A stretch of 64,000 bases of DNA from Nannochloris sp. 'desiccata'. Lineage: Eukaryota > Chlorophyta > Trebouxiophyceae > Chlorellales > Chlorellaceae. The stretch is from NCBI GenBank assembly GCA_019044685.2, contig JAGTXX020000010.1, forward strand, positions 806,001 to 870,000, written 5' to 3'. Every line of letters starts with the position of its first letter. Within the stretch, counting starts at the first letter, position 1. Below, piece after piece: positions 12,224 to 24,309 of this stretch. A program made the position numbers and the translations under genes. The notes beneath the pieces were generated by a model that was given only the letters and a program-made list of their open reading frames with translations, did no database searches and had not been told where the DNA came from.

Positions 12224-12627
12224 ATGTCCGCCAGTGCAGCAGGAGGCAGGCGTCTCCCTCCCCTTTCAAAAGTTGTCAACACAAATAAAGTTGTCTCGGT
12301 GGTAGCAGGAGCCACTCTGCTCACCTATGTGTTTACGGAAATACGCTTCAGAGCCTCGGCTAAAGCAGGAAAAGTCCCAATCACCCTCACAAATGTAAGA
12401 GATAAATTATATAGAAAAAGAATTCAACCCTTGCCTCGAAGGTCTCAGACCTGGTCTGTTTTCTTAAGCTATCATATAATGTCTTTTACTCTTTACAGGA
12501 ATGGAGGGATGCCCAGAACAATCGCATGTTTCATACAGAATTTGAATCTGCCCCCGATAAAAGAGTTGTGTTGAACCCTCACAGACACAATGTTGCTGCT
12601 GATGTAACCGTGCACCCTGCCGCTTAG
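12224..12627 (+). CDS. Unknown 99-residue single-span membrane protein
   Basis: Exons 12224-12394 and 12499-12627, joined at a GTAAGA donor, give 99 residues. The N-terminus is basic and Ala/Ser-rich. A single hydrophobic segment (VSVVAGATLLTYVF, about residues 24-37) is followed by a polar domain with EWRDAQNNRMF and a His-rich end (NPHRHNVAADVTVHP). The layout is that of a small inner-mitochondrial-membrane or ER subunit, but I do not recognise the family. TGTAA follows the stop by about 145 bases. The gene is convergent with the EME1-like gene. Confidence 0.7.
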
Positions 12628-12839
12628 TGGAACGAGCTCGGCGGAGCGAGCTGTCGTGTGTCTTCTCTTTGGCACACAAATTACCTTGGCTTTGTTTTCT
12701 CCCTTCTTGTTTTCCTTCTTCTTTGTCAGCGTTACATTTGTAGGCATCTCAGTGTACATTTAAATAGAACTATGTAAGATATACTGGAGTAAAATATCAT
12801 AATCGTCTGCAAAATCTAGTTGTTCTCTCCTTTTCTTCT

Positions 12840-14643
12840 CTATCCTTTTTCATGAACTGCTGCATCTGGATTGTCGCCAGTCAATATTTCCATCAATTGC
12901 TTTGCAGCTTTTGGCCCCACTTTTGTCACCCTGTCAAAACCGGTCCGGGGTAAAAACTCAAGCTCACGAATCTTATCCTGGTACGATTTTCTCGGATCAA
13001 ACAACATTTCCATCAGATTCCCTAAACTCCCATACTTTATGGCAACTGCATGAGCTATCTGAGGTCCTACAGAGGGCATCGCACACAAAGCATGGAGAAA
13101 CGCGCGCACCCCTGGATCCTCTACAGGATAGCTGGCAAGTAAAGAGGCAGTATTTTGACTTGATTTTTTATTATTTCCCTGTCCTGTGGATAACAGATAC
13201 TTACTTGCATCATTTTTCTCGAGCAGTCTCCGTGCTATGGCACGAGTGAGGGAACACACGTGGCTAGCTCCTTCTTCTGCGGAAGCCACATCGCGAAACC
13301 CTACTTGTGGAGCTTCTATTGACAATTTAGAAATAAAATCATCGATATCTCGCCTATTAAACGCGTGCTGTGAAATATTCCCACCTGCACCCATTGTTCG
13401 TGTAAAGTCCTCTCTTTCTTTTTTGGTCAGAAAAAAGTCAAGTCTGTGGACTAGTAAATGTGGTCTATGCCCACGGCAGTATTGCTGTAGAGTTATAAAA
13501 AGCGAAGTAAGAGAATCGCGTTGTACTGCAGCTACAAACTCCTCTGCTTCGAAACAAATTAAAATGTGTGGCTCTTCCTGATCAATGAGCATCGGTTGTT
13601 GAGAAGCAAACTGAGATTGGGAACCCATCTGGTGTTCAGAACCACCGTCGTTCATATTATAAGGCTCATGTTGAGAGTGAGATCCTTGAACAGGGGCAGT
13701 AGTCGTCGGTACTTTACGAAGCCACTTAACTGCTTTCAGACCTCCGCCAAGGCAGGTGGATGCGACTTTATATTGGATTCGTTCATGCTCCGCCTGCTGC
13801 GCTTGTGTTTGTTGGAACGCTTCAGCTATTTTAAGACCTACAGGGGAACCCATCAATTCAGGGTCGAGGATGGCAGTCATATACCGTAGCACGTGTCGGT
13901 CAGAGTTGTATTGGGATGCTTGTTTCCGAGCGGCTGTTTCTGCAGCTCTGTTTTTCAGCAATTTTAAAAAGAAAGAAAGAAAAAAAGAATCAGTATTTAG
14001 AATACCTAATAATAATACTAATTAAGGAGAGAGATCTCAAGACGCTATACATTCTTAGTATTGGTACATTTATAACTTACTTCTGTTGCTTTTTAAGTTC
14101 TTTATCTCTAGCTATCTCTTCTCTGGTTCTCTTCGGTTTCCGACCCCCAGGGCCTGCTGCTGCTGCTGTTGCTGCTGCTGTGGTAGGGCTATTTTGCGGG
14201 AGATATTCAGGCTCATAACTCTCTTCTGCACCTTCATCCTCGTACTCTGAAGGATTGTATGCTAGGCTTCTTGAGCTGGATTGAATAGGTCGAGAAGGTC
14301 CTACTACATTTTGTGCTGCCGCCGCTGCCGAGGGAGCTTTTTTCTTTCTTTCTTCCTCTACCCCTACTTGTCTTTGTTTTGGTTGGTAAAGTTCTCCTCG
14401 GTTTACGTACTGTTTAGGTAGTTCAGGGCTTTCTAGAAGGTCTATTTCCTCTGGGGAAAGAGGAGGAGAAGGGTTTGGTTCGGGTTCAGCAAAAGTGCCG
14501 CCGTTGCGGCGTTGGAGAGCGAGTAAACGACGCAACGGAGTGCGCAACCCTGCTGCTCCTGCTGTTGGTACTGTAGGTTGAGATGGTCTGAGCTCTGGCT
14601 CATCGTCGCTATCTGTAAACGTGAGATCAACTACCTCGGTCAT
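12840..14643 (-). CDS. EME1: EME1/MMS4-like structure-specific endonuclease subunit
   Basis: Exons 14643-14081 and 13947-12840, 556 residues. The N-terminal third is disordered and acidic, followed by a basic coiled segment (RTREEIARDKELKKQQK). The C-terminal half is an ERCC4-type nuclease fold: HILICFEAEEFV, then HRPHLLVHRLDFFLTKKERE, then FRDVASAEEGASHVCSLTRAIAR. A helix-hairpin-helix tail follows (MPSVGPQIAHAVAIKYGSL). The catalytic motif of active XPF/MUS81 nucleases (GDxnERKx3D) is absent, which fits EME1, the non-catalytic partner of MUS81 in resolving recombination and stalled-fork intermediates. A strong internal GTAAGT near 13205 is probably not used, because splicing from it to the best acceptor would break the frame. 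Confidence 0.75.
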
Positions 14644-14812
14644 GGCAAAAATAAGCTAGTGATCACTAGCGTGGAAAACTAAAGTCTAAAGCCATTCTCG
14701 CTAATGTCTTCATTCGAGACTGAAGAATTTGTTGTTATCAAAATTGAGCTTTATATTTGTTTGTAATGCAATGCAAGGCTGGACAAAATTCAAATGAGAT
14801 CGAAACCAGAAA

Positions 14813-15822
14813 ATGGACCCCAATATGATCATGCTGCATTTTTGTTTCCACATTTTGAATTCTCCAGTTAGCCAACCTACTTTAGACTTAGAAAGGAGAC
14901 CAGCGGAAGGCCCAATGCTGCGCAGGCTCGTCACCGGTTCCAAATTATCTCAGATCACTCCAAAAAATAATGCTCTTTCGACCATCCCACCAGCCTATGA
15001 CATTCTCCCTGCCATTTCATATATCGTCCAACATCATTTCTCCACTAATGCTGCCCAATATGATCACTGGATCGATAGGTTCTCTGGCCTGAGAGACTGG
15101 CTGGAAGGGGCGAACCGCCGCTGGTGGATAAAAGGATTGGTAGAGGCACGCTGCAAGCAACATCACCAGCTAGAAGGACGTGAATTAATGCTTAGAAGTG
15201 CATTAGAGAGTGAATATGATAGATTATATAACCGGCATTCAGATATGATTGTAGACACTCGAGCAAAGACACATTTATCTGTGGCATGTTTGGCTTTGGC
15301 AACTCATAAAACATTGCTGTCGTTCTTGAGAGATGAAGAAGCAGTGATGGAGATTATAAGGGACCATATGGGTGCACATACTACCCCAGCTTTGGTGTGA
15401 GAGAACTTTCAATTTGTTGGTTTACTTTTACGTTACCGCACCGCCGTCGGGCAATACACTTCCATCACTCACATTCCTTTCGTGTTAATTCTCGCAGATT
15501 TACGATGAAAATGGTGGCATGGCTGCAAAGAGATAGCTACACATCACTTGTCAACAGACTCAGAGCTCTTAAAATTGACTACGGTAAAGGTTTCACAACT
15601 GAAATCAAACAAGGACCAGAGCATTCGTCTTTGAGGATCTCTTCTTGTTTCTATCGAAATATTTTTGAACTAGAGGAGGTTCCTCAGCTCACCTCAGCAT
15701 GTTGCTGTAGTCAAGATAGAGTTTGGCTTGAAGGCGCGCCCAGAAGAGGGGTAAACTCTGGGTTAGAAAGTAGTATTGCTCAGGGAGATTCTTGTTGTCT
15801 ATTTTTTGTCGAAAAGGAATAA
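14813..15822 (+). CDS. L-2-amino-thiazoline-4-carboxylate hydrolase-like protein
   Basis: Exons 14813-15396 and 15498-15822 (donor GTGAGA) give about 302 residues; a start at 14825 or 14916 is also possible. After a variable N-terminus there is a helical region with a Trp-rich patch (GANRRWWIKGLVEARCKQHH). The last 45 residues contain SACCCSQDRVWLEGAP and SIAQGDSCCLFFVEK, resembling the C-terminal signature of the ATC hydrolase family (Pfam ATC_hydrolase), which ends in a GD-x-C-C-x-F pattern. The founding bacterial enzyme opens a thiazoline ring in L-cysteine synthesis. The substrate in algae is unknown, so only a family-level call is justified. It is divergent from EME1, with about 170 bases between the starts. 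Confidence 0.55.
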
Positions 15823-15936
15823 ATTTCAAAATTTTAATCACAGATGTACTTAATTCATTCATTCTGGGGTAATTCATTGTACACTTGGGTTCTGTCTGTT
15901 GCCATGTATATTATTATTGAGTTGTATCCACTAGTG

Positions 15937-16363
15937 CTATTGTTTTGGCGTGCCTCCTTCCCACCATTCTTTGGGGCGTTCTATTTTTTTATTTGAATAA
16001 GTTTGTTGCTGTGCTGCTTTCAGTTTTGTTAGTTCTTCATCTAAATTGAATTTCTTGGCACGCTGTTTGTGAACGGGAGCACGTAGATCTATTTCCGTCC
16101 GCTTGGCATCCTGCATCCAAGAGGAAAAAAAAGACAGAAAATTAAAAGACGGCAAGAGGTGGGGCGGCAAGTAATTAATTGAGATCACTTTTGAAATTTG
16201 TCAAACAAAATAACGAGTTAGATCAAAGGCGTTAACCACCATCCCATCATACCTCTACATCTATACGGCCTTGCATAAAGTATGCTATCCCTAGCCAGCC
16301 ACCTAGAGTTAGTGTTACTAAGGGAAGGCCATGGGTAAGTAATTTATTAGGCTGCCTTAACAT
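15937..16363 (-). CDS. COX16: Cytochrome c oxidase assembly protein COX16
   Basis: Exons 16363-16253 and 16110-15937 give 94 residues. The start MLRQPNKLLTHGLPLV leads into one hydrophobic span (GLPLVTLTLGGWLGIAYFMQG). Next come the family motif QGRIDVEDAKR, a charged helix with DEELTKLKAAQQ, and an end with KKIERPKEWW. This is the layout of COX16, a small inner-membrane factor that helps insert copper and assemble COX2 into complex IV. It was too short for a long open frame because of the intron. It is convergent with the hydrolase-like gene. Confidence 0.85.
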
Positions 16364-16608
16364 TTTAGGGGAATACGCATGTGGGTATGTACAAACATAT
16401 ACACAGAGTTTGGAAAATCTGCGATCAAGTGATTAAGTTCGGATTTAAAGTCATTAACCAAGAGCTTCTTGCAGCTGGAAATCAACTCAAACGCAAATTT
16501 TTGATAAATGCAGGTTGGTGTAGCCCATAAAGCCAAAATTAAATTTCATTTTCAAGGATCTATACTATTTTCAATTTAGAACGCAGCTAAGAGAGAGTAT
16601 TTGTTGCG

Positions 16609-18320
16609 ATGCTTGATATTAATCTCTTTCGCACAGGTACGCGGCGGCCGCTGAGCTCTCTACCCTTTCACATCCCAGCTTTTATTACTTCAACTAGCAG
16701 GTATATTAAACGTTATTCTGATCTTGTGTTGTGCAGAAAAGGGCGGCGATCCTGAGCTGATTCGTGAGTCTCAGCGCAGAAGATTTGCAGATGTCAGCTT
16801 GGTAGATAAAGTACTCGAGCTTGACGTAAAATGGAGAGAAGGCGAGTTTTCGTGTTAAAAATATACCAGCTAACATGAATTCCATGGTTTTAAATCATAG
16901 AAATTAAAATGGACATGTCTGCCAACTCCATTCTTTTTTTCCAATCACCGTCTTTCCTCTGCCCTCTTCTTTTTCTAACTTAATTCCTGTTTTTATTTTC
17001 TTTGCAGCCCGCGGCAACTTGGATACCCTCAAGATGGAGTTCAACAAGATCGTCGGGGAAATCAAACAGATCAAAATCGCCAAGGGCGATGCCACTGAAC
17101 TCATGGAAAAAAGCAAGGCCATGAAAGCGGGCATTAAAGAAGCAGAAGAGAATGAAAAATCGGTAGCCGAAGCTCTCGACGCTGCCCTTTTACCTATTGG
17201 TAACATCGTGCACGATACTGTCCCTATCAGTGATGACGAAGCCAACAACGCTGTCGTTCGTGAATTTGGTGAATTAAGAAAACCTCGCGATCTTGAGGGT
17301 GGAAAGAAGGAAAAACTTTGGAATCACGTCGATCTCGTACAGTTATTAGATATCGCTGTATTGGAAAAAGGTACTGAAGTTGCGGGCAGTCGTGGATACT
17401 ACTTGAAAAATGAAGGTGTCTTGTTAAATCAAGCTCTTATCAATTTCGCCATGCAATTTGGTGTCACTCGTGGCTACTCCCCTATGCACACTCCTTTCTT
17501 TATGCAAAAGTCTATAATGGCCCAGTGTGCACAGTTGTCTCAGTTCGATGAAGAACTCTATAAAGTCACAGGAGAAGGCGAAGAAAAGTATCTGATCGCG
17601 ACTGCTGAACAGACATTGTGCGCATTACATCGGGGTGAATGGTTTGAAAGAAATCAGCTTCCTATTAAATATGTCGGTTATTCTACTTGTTTCAGAAAAG
17701 AAGCAGGTTCCCATGGCAGGGATACGTTGGGAATCTTCCGTGTTCATCAATTCGAGAAGGTGGAGCAGTTTTGTATTACGGGACCGACCGATGACGAGTC
17801 CTGGAAACTCCTCGATGAGCTGATTACAAACGCCGAAGACTTTTACAAAGCTTTAGAAATCCCCTTCCACGTGGTAAACATCGTTTCTGGAGAGCTTAAC
17901 AACGCTGCTGCAAAGAAATACGATTTGGAGGCATGGTTTCCTGCATCTGCTACCTTTAGGGAGCTTGTTTCTTGCTCTAATTGCACCGATTATCAGTCTC
18001 GTAATTTGGAAATTCGTCTCCGTTCAAACCAAGGCGCTGCTGCCGCTGAGCCTGCTAAGAAGGAATACGTCCATATGTTGAATTCTACCTTGACGGCAAC
18101 TGAGAGAACCTTGTGCTGTGTGCTTGAGAATTACCAGTGTGAGGACGGTGTTAGAATCCCTAAAGCGTTACAGCCATTCATGATGGGTATCGAGTTTATC
18201 CCGTTCAGGAAAGAGTATAACGCAAAAGGCAGGTTGGTGGATATTGAGGGCGCACCTAAAGGGGTTGCTCTTGGTGCTCAGAGTAATGGAGCTGCTGCTG
18301 TTTCCATGAGCACTGCGTAA
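16609..18320 (+). CDS. SERS: Seryl-tRNA synthetase, cytosolic type
   Basis: Exons 16609-16636, 16737-16841 and 17008-18320 give 481 residues. It opens with MLDINLFRT, the typical start of eukaryotic SerRS. An N-terminal coiled-coil arm (about residues 35-115) grips the long variable arm of tRNA-Ser. The class II core has motif 2 ([24 protein letters not shown]) and motif 3 ([18 protein letters not shown]). The enzyme charges tRNA-Ser with serine in the cytosol. The second intron starts with GC (GAAG|GCGAGT); the frame allows no GT alternative. There is a C-terminal basic/Ala extension but no targeting peptide. Confidence 0.95.
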
Positions 18321-19145
18321 AGCAAAGAGATCAATATATTATTGAAATGTGCTTAGGGTTCTCTATTTTTTTTATTTCCTCCCGCTGCGAGCGTGTTTAC
18401 AAAAATGAAGCAAGTATGTAATCTGATTGATTTATTGATTTAACTTGTGTAAAGATCTAGTATCGATATAGAAGAATGTGAATTCAATTGCGTGAGTAAT
18501 ACAGGTTGAAACGGGCAAAAAGAGAACTATATAAATGCACAGAAAAACTTCATCTATCTTTCATTAAAATTCTCGGGTCTCAGTCGGGGGGAACGTTAAA
18601 AAATTCTTATTTTTTTTGGATCAGTATCGATATGCCAAATTCAAACAAGAAAAACAGAGATATGACACCAATACCTTATCCAAAGTATATTGTGCTACGC
18701 TCGTATGACATTTCAAGGGTAGTACAATGAAAATATGATAAAATTAAGATTATTTTTTTGTAGTTAAAGAGCGGTGATGGATGAAAAGGGACCAAAAAGT
18801 GAAGAGGTTGGTATGGATAGCGTGCTTTTTATATTTAGAAGGATTCCTAACACAAAAGAAAGACCGAATACAAGGTAGAGAGCGAAACAAACAAAAGTTA
18901 AATTGGAATGAATCTCTTAAATTTCTTCATAATTATCGTTTTTTATTTTTATTCATCGTAGCCGCAGCAGTGAAGTGCAAAACAATGCAAGGCCTCTCCC
19001 AAACAAACAAACAAAAAAAGGGTCTTTTAGTGGACAAAAACAGGATACAAGAGCAGTGTACGGGCCTCAGAAGGGAACGATCGCAGCGATATTAATTAAT
19101 AAACAGGGGGGGAGGCCGAGAAAAGGCAATAGTACGTGGCAAAGA
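18321..19145. other. Intergenic, convergent 3' ends
   Basis: An AT-rich spacer of about 825 bases between SerRS (+) and the PAM2 protein gene (-). TGTAA occurs at about 18447 after SerRS. Several short open frames exist, but none has coding character or a family motif. Confidence 0.5.
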
Positions 19146-19808
19146 TTAATGTTTGCGAGCGTGAGGTTTGCCTGAAGGGGCAATGCCAGCTTGGGCTGCA
19201 CGCTGCTTGACGTCATGAATACGGTTCTTATCGGCAAAGCTGCAGTGAAAAAAAAGAAGATGAATAGAAAATTTGTAAGTCATTCTGTCAAGCCGAGGGC
19301 ATTGTTGACACAAATCTTGACGATCACACTTTTGACTTGCTTACCGCATAGCGAGGGCGATCAAGTGATCTGACTCTGCCGATTCGAAATCAGCCATCAT
19401 TTCAAGCCATTCGTCCACAGCTTCCATTTCAAGCTGGTCTTCAGGTGAAAACGAAAATCCAAACTGTAAGCAACAAACAATGACAAATGTTAGCAAAATA
19501 TCAAGCAGACATATTTCGTGTAATACCAATGAACAATAAGCGACCCACGGAAGGCCTGAACACAAGCTACAACGGCAAAACGAGACCTCTCAGATCGTCG
19601 ACATTGAGGACGTGGGTCGGACGAGGGTCTCACTACCCGCACGCTCAATCCCGGCTGCGTACTGAGGTTAAGATTATGAAGAGAGCAATCTAGATCTGGA
19701 TATAGGGCTACAGCTTACCTCATCTACTTCAGACCAAGGATCCTCCGGCAAATTAATGTCCATAGGGGCCGAAGGCTTATATTCGGGGGCAGAGGGGTTG
19801 AGAGGCAT
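19146..19808 (-). CDS. Small PAM2-motif (poly(A)-binding-protein-interacting) protein
   Basis: Exons 19808-19719, 19463-19345 and 19239-19146 give exactly 100 residues. The N-terminus MPLNPSAPEYKPSAP fits the PAM2 consensus (xLNPxAxxFxP) that docks into the MLLE domain of cytoplasmic poly(A)-binding protein. Plant CID/ERD15 proteins carry the motif at the same place. The middle is acidic (EDQLEMEAVDEWLEMMADFE) and the tail is basic, with DVKQRAAQAG and a KPHARKH end. It probably regulates mRNA translation or decay through PABP. The function is inferred from the motif alone. Confidence 0.65.
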
Positions 19809-20030
19809 AGTGCTTCTTAGTAACTTTTACAGCGATGACCTTAACATATATAGTTTAAAGGTTTTGTTGCCAACCCGGCATTTCGAAATGGCTAAAGTGT
19901 GCTTAACCCAACGTGTACCGGCTCAAAACAACCTGTACCTCAGGCTGCATCCGCGAAACATCCCCAAAGTTCACAAAAAAAAAGACTCGTGCACTTTAGC
20001 AGACTAAACTTCTCAACTTCTCGCTACTAT

Positions 20031-23000
20031 TCAACGCTTGGATTTTTTCTTATCACGCTTCTCTCCACCATTACTCTCCCTTTTTCCATCCTTTCTATCT
20101 TTCTTCCCATGGGAACCAGGCGTAAAGCCACCACTATTACCTCCACCCTTATTTTTGCCACCACTCCCAGGCGTCTTCTGCTGCTGTTGTTGCTGGTCTT
20201 TTTTCTTCTTCCCGTCTTTACTAGGCAAACTCAACAGCCCTCCACTCTTCAATTTTGCACCCCCACCAGCAGCCGTCTCAAAATCTTCAGCAGCACCTCT
20301 GATCGCATACTGCTCCAGATCTTCGGGTTTCAAGGCATCTCTCATTGCTTGTCGAATATCCTCTGCCCCTGCTTCTAATTCAGCATCTAATTCCACTTCA
20401 TGAGGATTTAAGGTGACAATCTTGGGTTTAGGGAGCTGTCTTTCAACCTCGGCTTCCTTGACCGCGCGAAGCTGCTGGTGCAACCTCCTCACAGCTTTAC
20501 TAAACAAAGCAAGTACTTGGGAAGAGGGTAAATCGAGCGCAGTTTCAACTGCGCTGACATCACGTTGTTGTAAACCCAAGCAGAGTAAGATCGCAGCTTG
20601 GCTGTAGGAAAGAGTGACAGGAATGTTGCCTGAGAAGTAAGCACGGGCCAGGGGAGAAATAAGGTCCAAGATCAAATGATGATCTACAAGATTTGATGAG
20701 TAGGCTTGCAATCTCTTCATATCGTATGCATTCAATGGGTGTCCATCAGCTCTAATTACTTTCTGAGAAGCAGTCGAAGCGGTGCCGGAAACAGCAGCAG
20801 CTTCTTCTTCGTTGAACCTGAGCTTGGGATCTAAGATAGATAGAGCTAATGCAGGTCCAAAATCACGGAAAGAGCCAGCTAAGAGTGAAGAGAATCTCGT
20901 TCTGAAATCTGAAACAAAGGGTTCAAGCCATGACGGGTCCATGACGTCAGGAGAGCGCAGCGCGCGCAGCATGATGATTGTATGCTCCCCAGTTACATCA
21001 CTGGGAGTTTGTCTTAAATAGACAGGAGAATAGCCATTCTTTCTCCAGTAAGATAGCAAGCTTTGCGTGAGACCAAAGGAGGTGCCCAGGTAGTGCAAGC
21101 GCTCGGCTGGCCTGTCTGCCAAGTTTGTCAACAGAGGAGGTAACGCAGCACGAGGTCTAATCTGTTCAGCTAACAAGCCTCCACCAGTTGTTCCAGTAAG
21201 GCCAGCACCGCCATTCGCAGAGCCGTTATGGGAATTCTTGGCAGTAGCACCTGCTTCAGCGTCTTCTTCTTCATCAAGCACGTCTGCAATTTGTCCTTCA
21301 AAATATCGTCCAAGCACTTCTAAAGCACGAGTACCATACCCAGCACGCATAAGATCAGGATGCGTTGCAATACGGACGATTCGCGCTCCAGAAAGTGAAG
21401 GAAATTCAGAATCTTGAAATTGTTGACCAACAGTCCAAGGGATAAGGTCACCTTGAGGGAGTTGACCAGCAGCTAAACTCGCGGTAGCAGATTTTTTAGA
21501 AATCTCACCTTCCAAGGCAACTTGAACAACTGCTAGAACATCAGGCAAGGCAGCAGAGCCTTCACCCACAGGGCCTAATAGCGCAAAAATATGGTGAGCC
21601 GGCGCGTCTGCTAAAAGAAGCAAATCATTGGGTGTGTTGCGATAATGGCTGGCAACGTAGAGAGACATACACCGTTGCAAAAACGCTTCAGAAGCCTTAT
21701 GTCCAGAAAACAGGGTGTCCCTTTCAACATAGTAGAGATCGCACTCGTCAGGGTGAGGTAAGCGAGAAGGTAAAGGAGGGGTATGCTCTGCAGCATCCAA
21801 GCACAATAAATCATTGAGCCAGCGCTCAACAGGGTCTCCAAGAGAGTAACGGATAGGTTCTTGAAGAATAATTTCTCGGAACGTCCGAGCAGCTCCAGAA
21901 CTGCCAGCAGCAAGGCCATCTTCTCCGCCCTTGACACCACTACTAGTGAGCTGTGCACCTTGAGTACGCAGCTGTTGAATCAACTTCAACGATAAGGACC
22001 TCCCTGTTCCTTCATATCCATTCACCGTAGAGCATAAAAACACCAAGTACGGGCCTAGCATAGATTTCACTAGAGGCAACGGAATTGCCGCAGCTTCATC
22101 AATGACCAGCAACTCAGCTTGTGCTAAAGCAGCATGGTGCTGAGGTTGGATATATTGAACTGTTTGACGGTGTGTACGGTATACATTAACGCGTACGACA
22201 GCTTTAGCAAAAGCGGGATTTGTAGATTCTACTAGATCATAATCAATGTGTTCTTTATAACCTAGCTCATCAAGGCCTTTGAAAACAAACTCAAACAACG
22301 TGCGTAGATTCTCAGGAGACGGTGCAGTGACGAATATATTTGAATAGCCGAGACCCAACGCACCAGCGATGGCTAAACCCAGTGCAGCGGACTTTCCTCG
22401 GCCACGTGCAGCAGTGAGCGCCACAGTGCTGCGAAGGGTTTTCTCAGAAGCAGCGTCCAGGAATGATACGACAGCACGTGCTTGATCTAAAGTACGGCAT
22501 CTGCTCACAAGCGAGCCTGCTGGCTGGACTTCACGTAAGCTTTCTGTGAGATCTTTCAGTTCTGCGTTGGTGGCAGCATTTGCAGATGGGACAAGAGGTG
22601 TTCCATCTGGGTTTGTCGGTATAGGCTGAATATGCCGCACGTGGGTGCTTGTAGGTAAGATATTCAATTCATCATCCATTAAAATGCAAGAATGGCAGCC
22701 AGCAAGGGAAAGCACGAGACGCTCATTGAATCGAGGTACAAGGTTTTGATGACTTTCTGTTCTAAACCTATTATGCACATCCATAGTCAGGCTATATAAT
22801 TTAGTCAGAGAATCTAAAGAAGATAGGAGCATGACAACAATACCACCTCCTTCTACGGTTTCGATAGTTCTCGCGAGTAAATTTGGAGTCAATGCTTCGA
22901 AATCTTGAAGTACGAGCATGCCATAGGTACTACCCAAAATTTTATGAGTTTCAGAATAAAAACAGTACCGGATGTTTGTAGAAGCTACAAAAAGGGAGAA

Positions 23001-23433
23001 TGGATCCTCTTTTTCCGGGTCTAAGAGGCCACGCTGAGCCATTTTTTGAATTTGACGCATTCGTTTTTTCCGGTGACTGCTGAGGTAGAGATCTTTTTTG
23101 TAGCACCAAAGAACAGAGGGACGTGCCTTGACGACAGTTTTGGAGAGCATATAATGGAGGTTAACAACCTGTGGGAGATATTGTCAACGGAAGCAATAGT
23201 GTTAGAGGGTAATAATATTGATACAAATTCTAGAGGAGCAAGCGAGCGGTGCTGGTGGCGGCAAAAATAAATTGGTGCCCTAGCCAAGTCAGGAAGCAAT
23301 ACTTCAAATTCATGTTTCTATATCTTACCTGATCTCTGCCTTTGTCTCCAACGATGACAAATAACGATCTCTGGTGCTGCTTGACGCCATTTTCAACTAA
23401 TGTGCGAATCCGCTGATCGACCTTTTTCCTCAT
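20031..23433 (-). CDS. NAT10: NAT10/Kre33 RNA cytidine acetyltransferase
   Basis: Exons 23433-23329 and 23168-20031 give 1080 residues. The protein starts MRKKVDQRIRTLVENGV and continues through RPSVLWCYKKDL and NIRYCFYSETHKILG, near-universal in the family. An ATPase/helicase module has Walker A GRGKSAALG at about 290 and DEAAAIPLPLVK (Walker B). A GNAT acetyltransferase module follows (ARIVRIATHPDLMRAGYGTRALE). The C-terminal tRNA-binding region ends in a long Lys/Gly/Gln-rich basic tail. The enzyme makes N4-acetylcytidine in 18S rRNA and, with a THUMP partner, in tRNA-Ser and tRNA-Leu, and is needed for small-subunit assembly in the nucleolus. The only intron lies after codon 35. Confidence 0.96.
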
Positions 23434-24309
23434 CTTAAATTAAAGTCGACGGGTAATCTGCTTAAAATCTAAGTTTTCTGAGAACTTAATACGCTCAATA
23501 GAATGTGGACTGGCCTTGAAGATTGTGTTTATTAAAATAATCTTATTCAAAGTAATGCATGCAGCACGGCTGAGAGTTTTATCTAGGCTGTTGGGGCCAT
23601 ATTAAAGCTTAATACTTCATTTATAATATATTACTGTGCCAATTTGCGCATGGTGACCCAATGTATTTACTGGGTGCCGCCAGCTAAGGCCGGTCGAGGC
23701 CTGCTCCGAAATTTCGAACTTGATGGCAACGGCCTCAAAACCTCCTCTGCTTCAGCTTGCACATCTAATTTCTCAGAAAACTGGGTCTGTTTATACTATC
23801 TCGTTAACTTTAAAGGGTGAGCATATATACAAGGTTAACGCAGCAGAATAGAGCCAACAGCCACCAGCCAACCCTGACAGTATTTTCAACAAAAGAAAGG
23901 AAACCCACATAGGAGGCCACACTCGCGGGCGTTCTCAACGTTAAGAACAAATTATTAAAAGTGCACAAAATATGATAAATAGTTTTTTTCAGTTTATTAA
24001 TGGAAGATGGGTCTGCAAAATGAGTTTCAAAACTCGGTTTTAATACAGCAACCATCTTTCAGAAAGAAAGAAAAAGTCTAGAGCAACAAGTAGTCAAGTA
24101 TTTCGCAGGAAAAAGATCCTGTCTATTATATACTATCTCCAAGCAGAGCAGATCTTTTCCAATCGCCATATCTAATGCGATGAACAGAAGATCGAAACAC
24201 CAAGAGAGTAAAGAATTAATTATTATCAGAAAAAGAATGGAAAAGAAAATTTCGACACCGACACCGACATCACGGCGATAATTTTTTTTTTAAAGAATTA
24301 ATTAGTTTT
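23434..24309. other. Intergenic between NAT10 and a LARGE-like gene
   Basis: It holds the NAT10 promoter (divergent side) and the 3' end of the glycosyltransferase gene. One short plus-strand frame, starting ATG at 23722 and reading ASKPPLLQLAHLISQKTGSV, ends in a GTGAGC donor-like site. I could not find a downstream exon, so it is not called as a gene. Confidence 0.35.

Noticed and set aside
13132..13206. Possible intron inside the EME1-like second exon (GTAAGT to GCCAG)
   Set aside because: Its 73 bases are not a multiple of three and removal would break a frame that continues into the conserved helix-hairpin-helix.
20038..20403. Phe/Leu/Pro-rich plus-strand frames opposite the NAT10 tail
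   Set aside because: Antisense of the Lys/Gly-rich C-terminal tail of NAT10.
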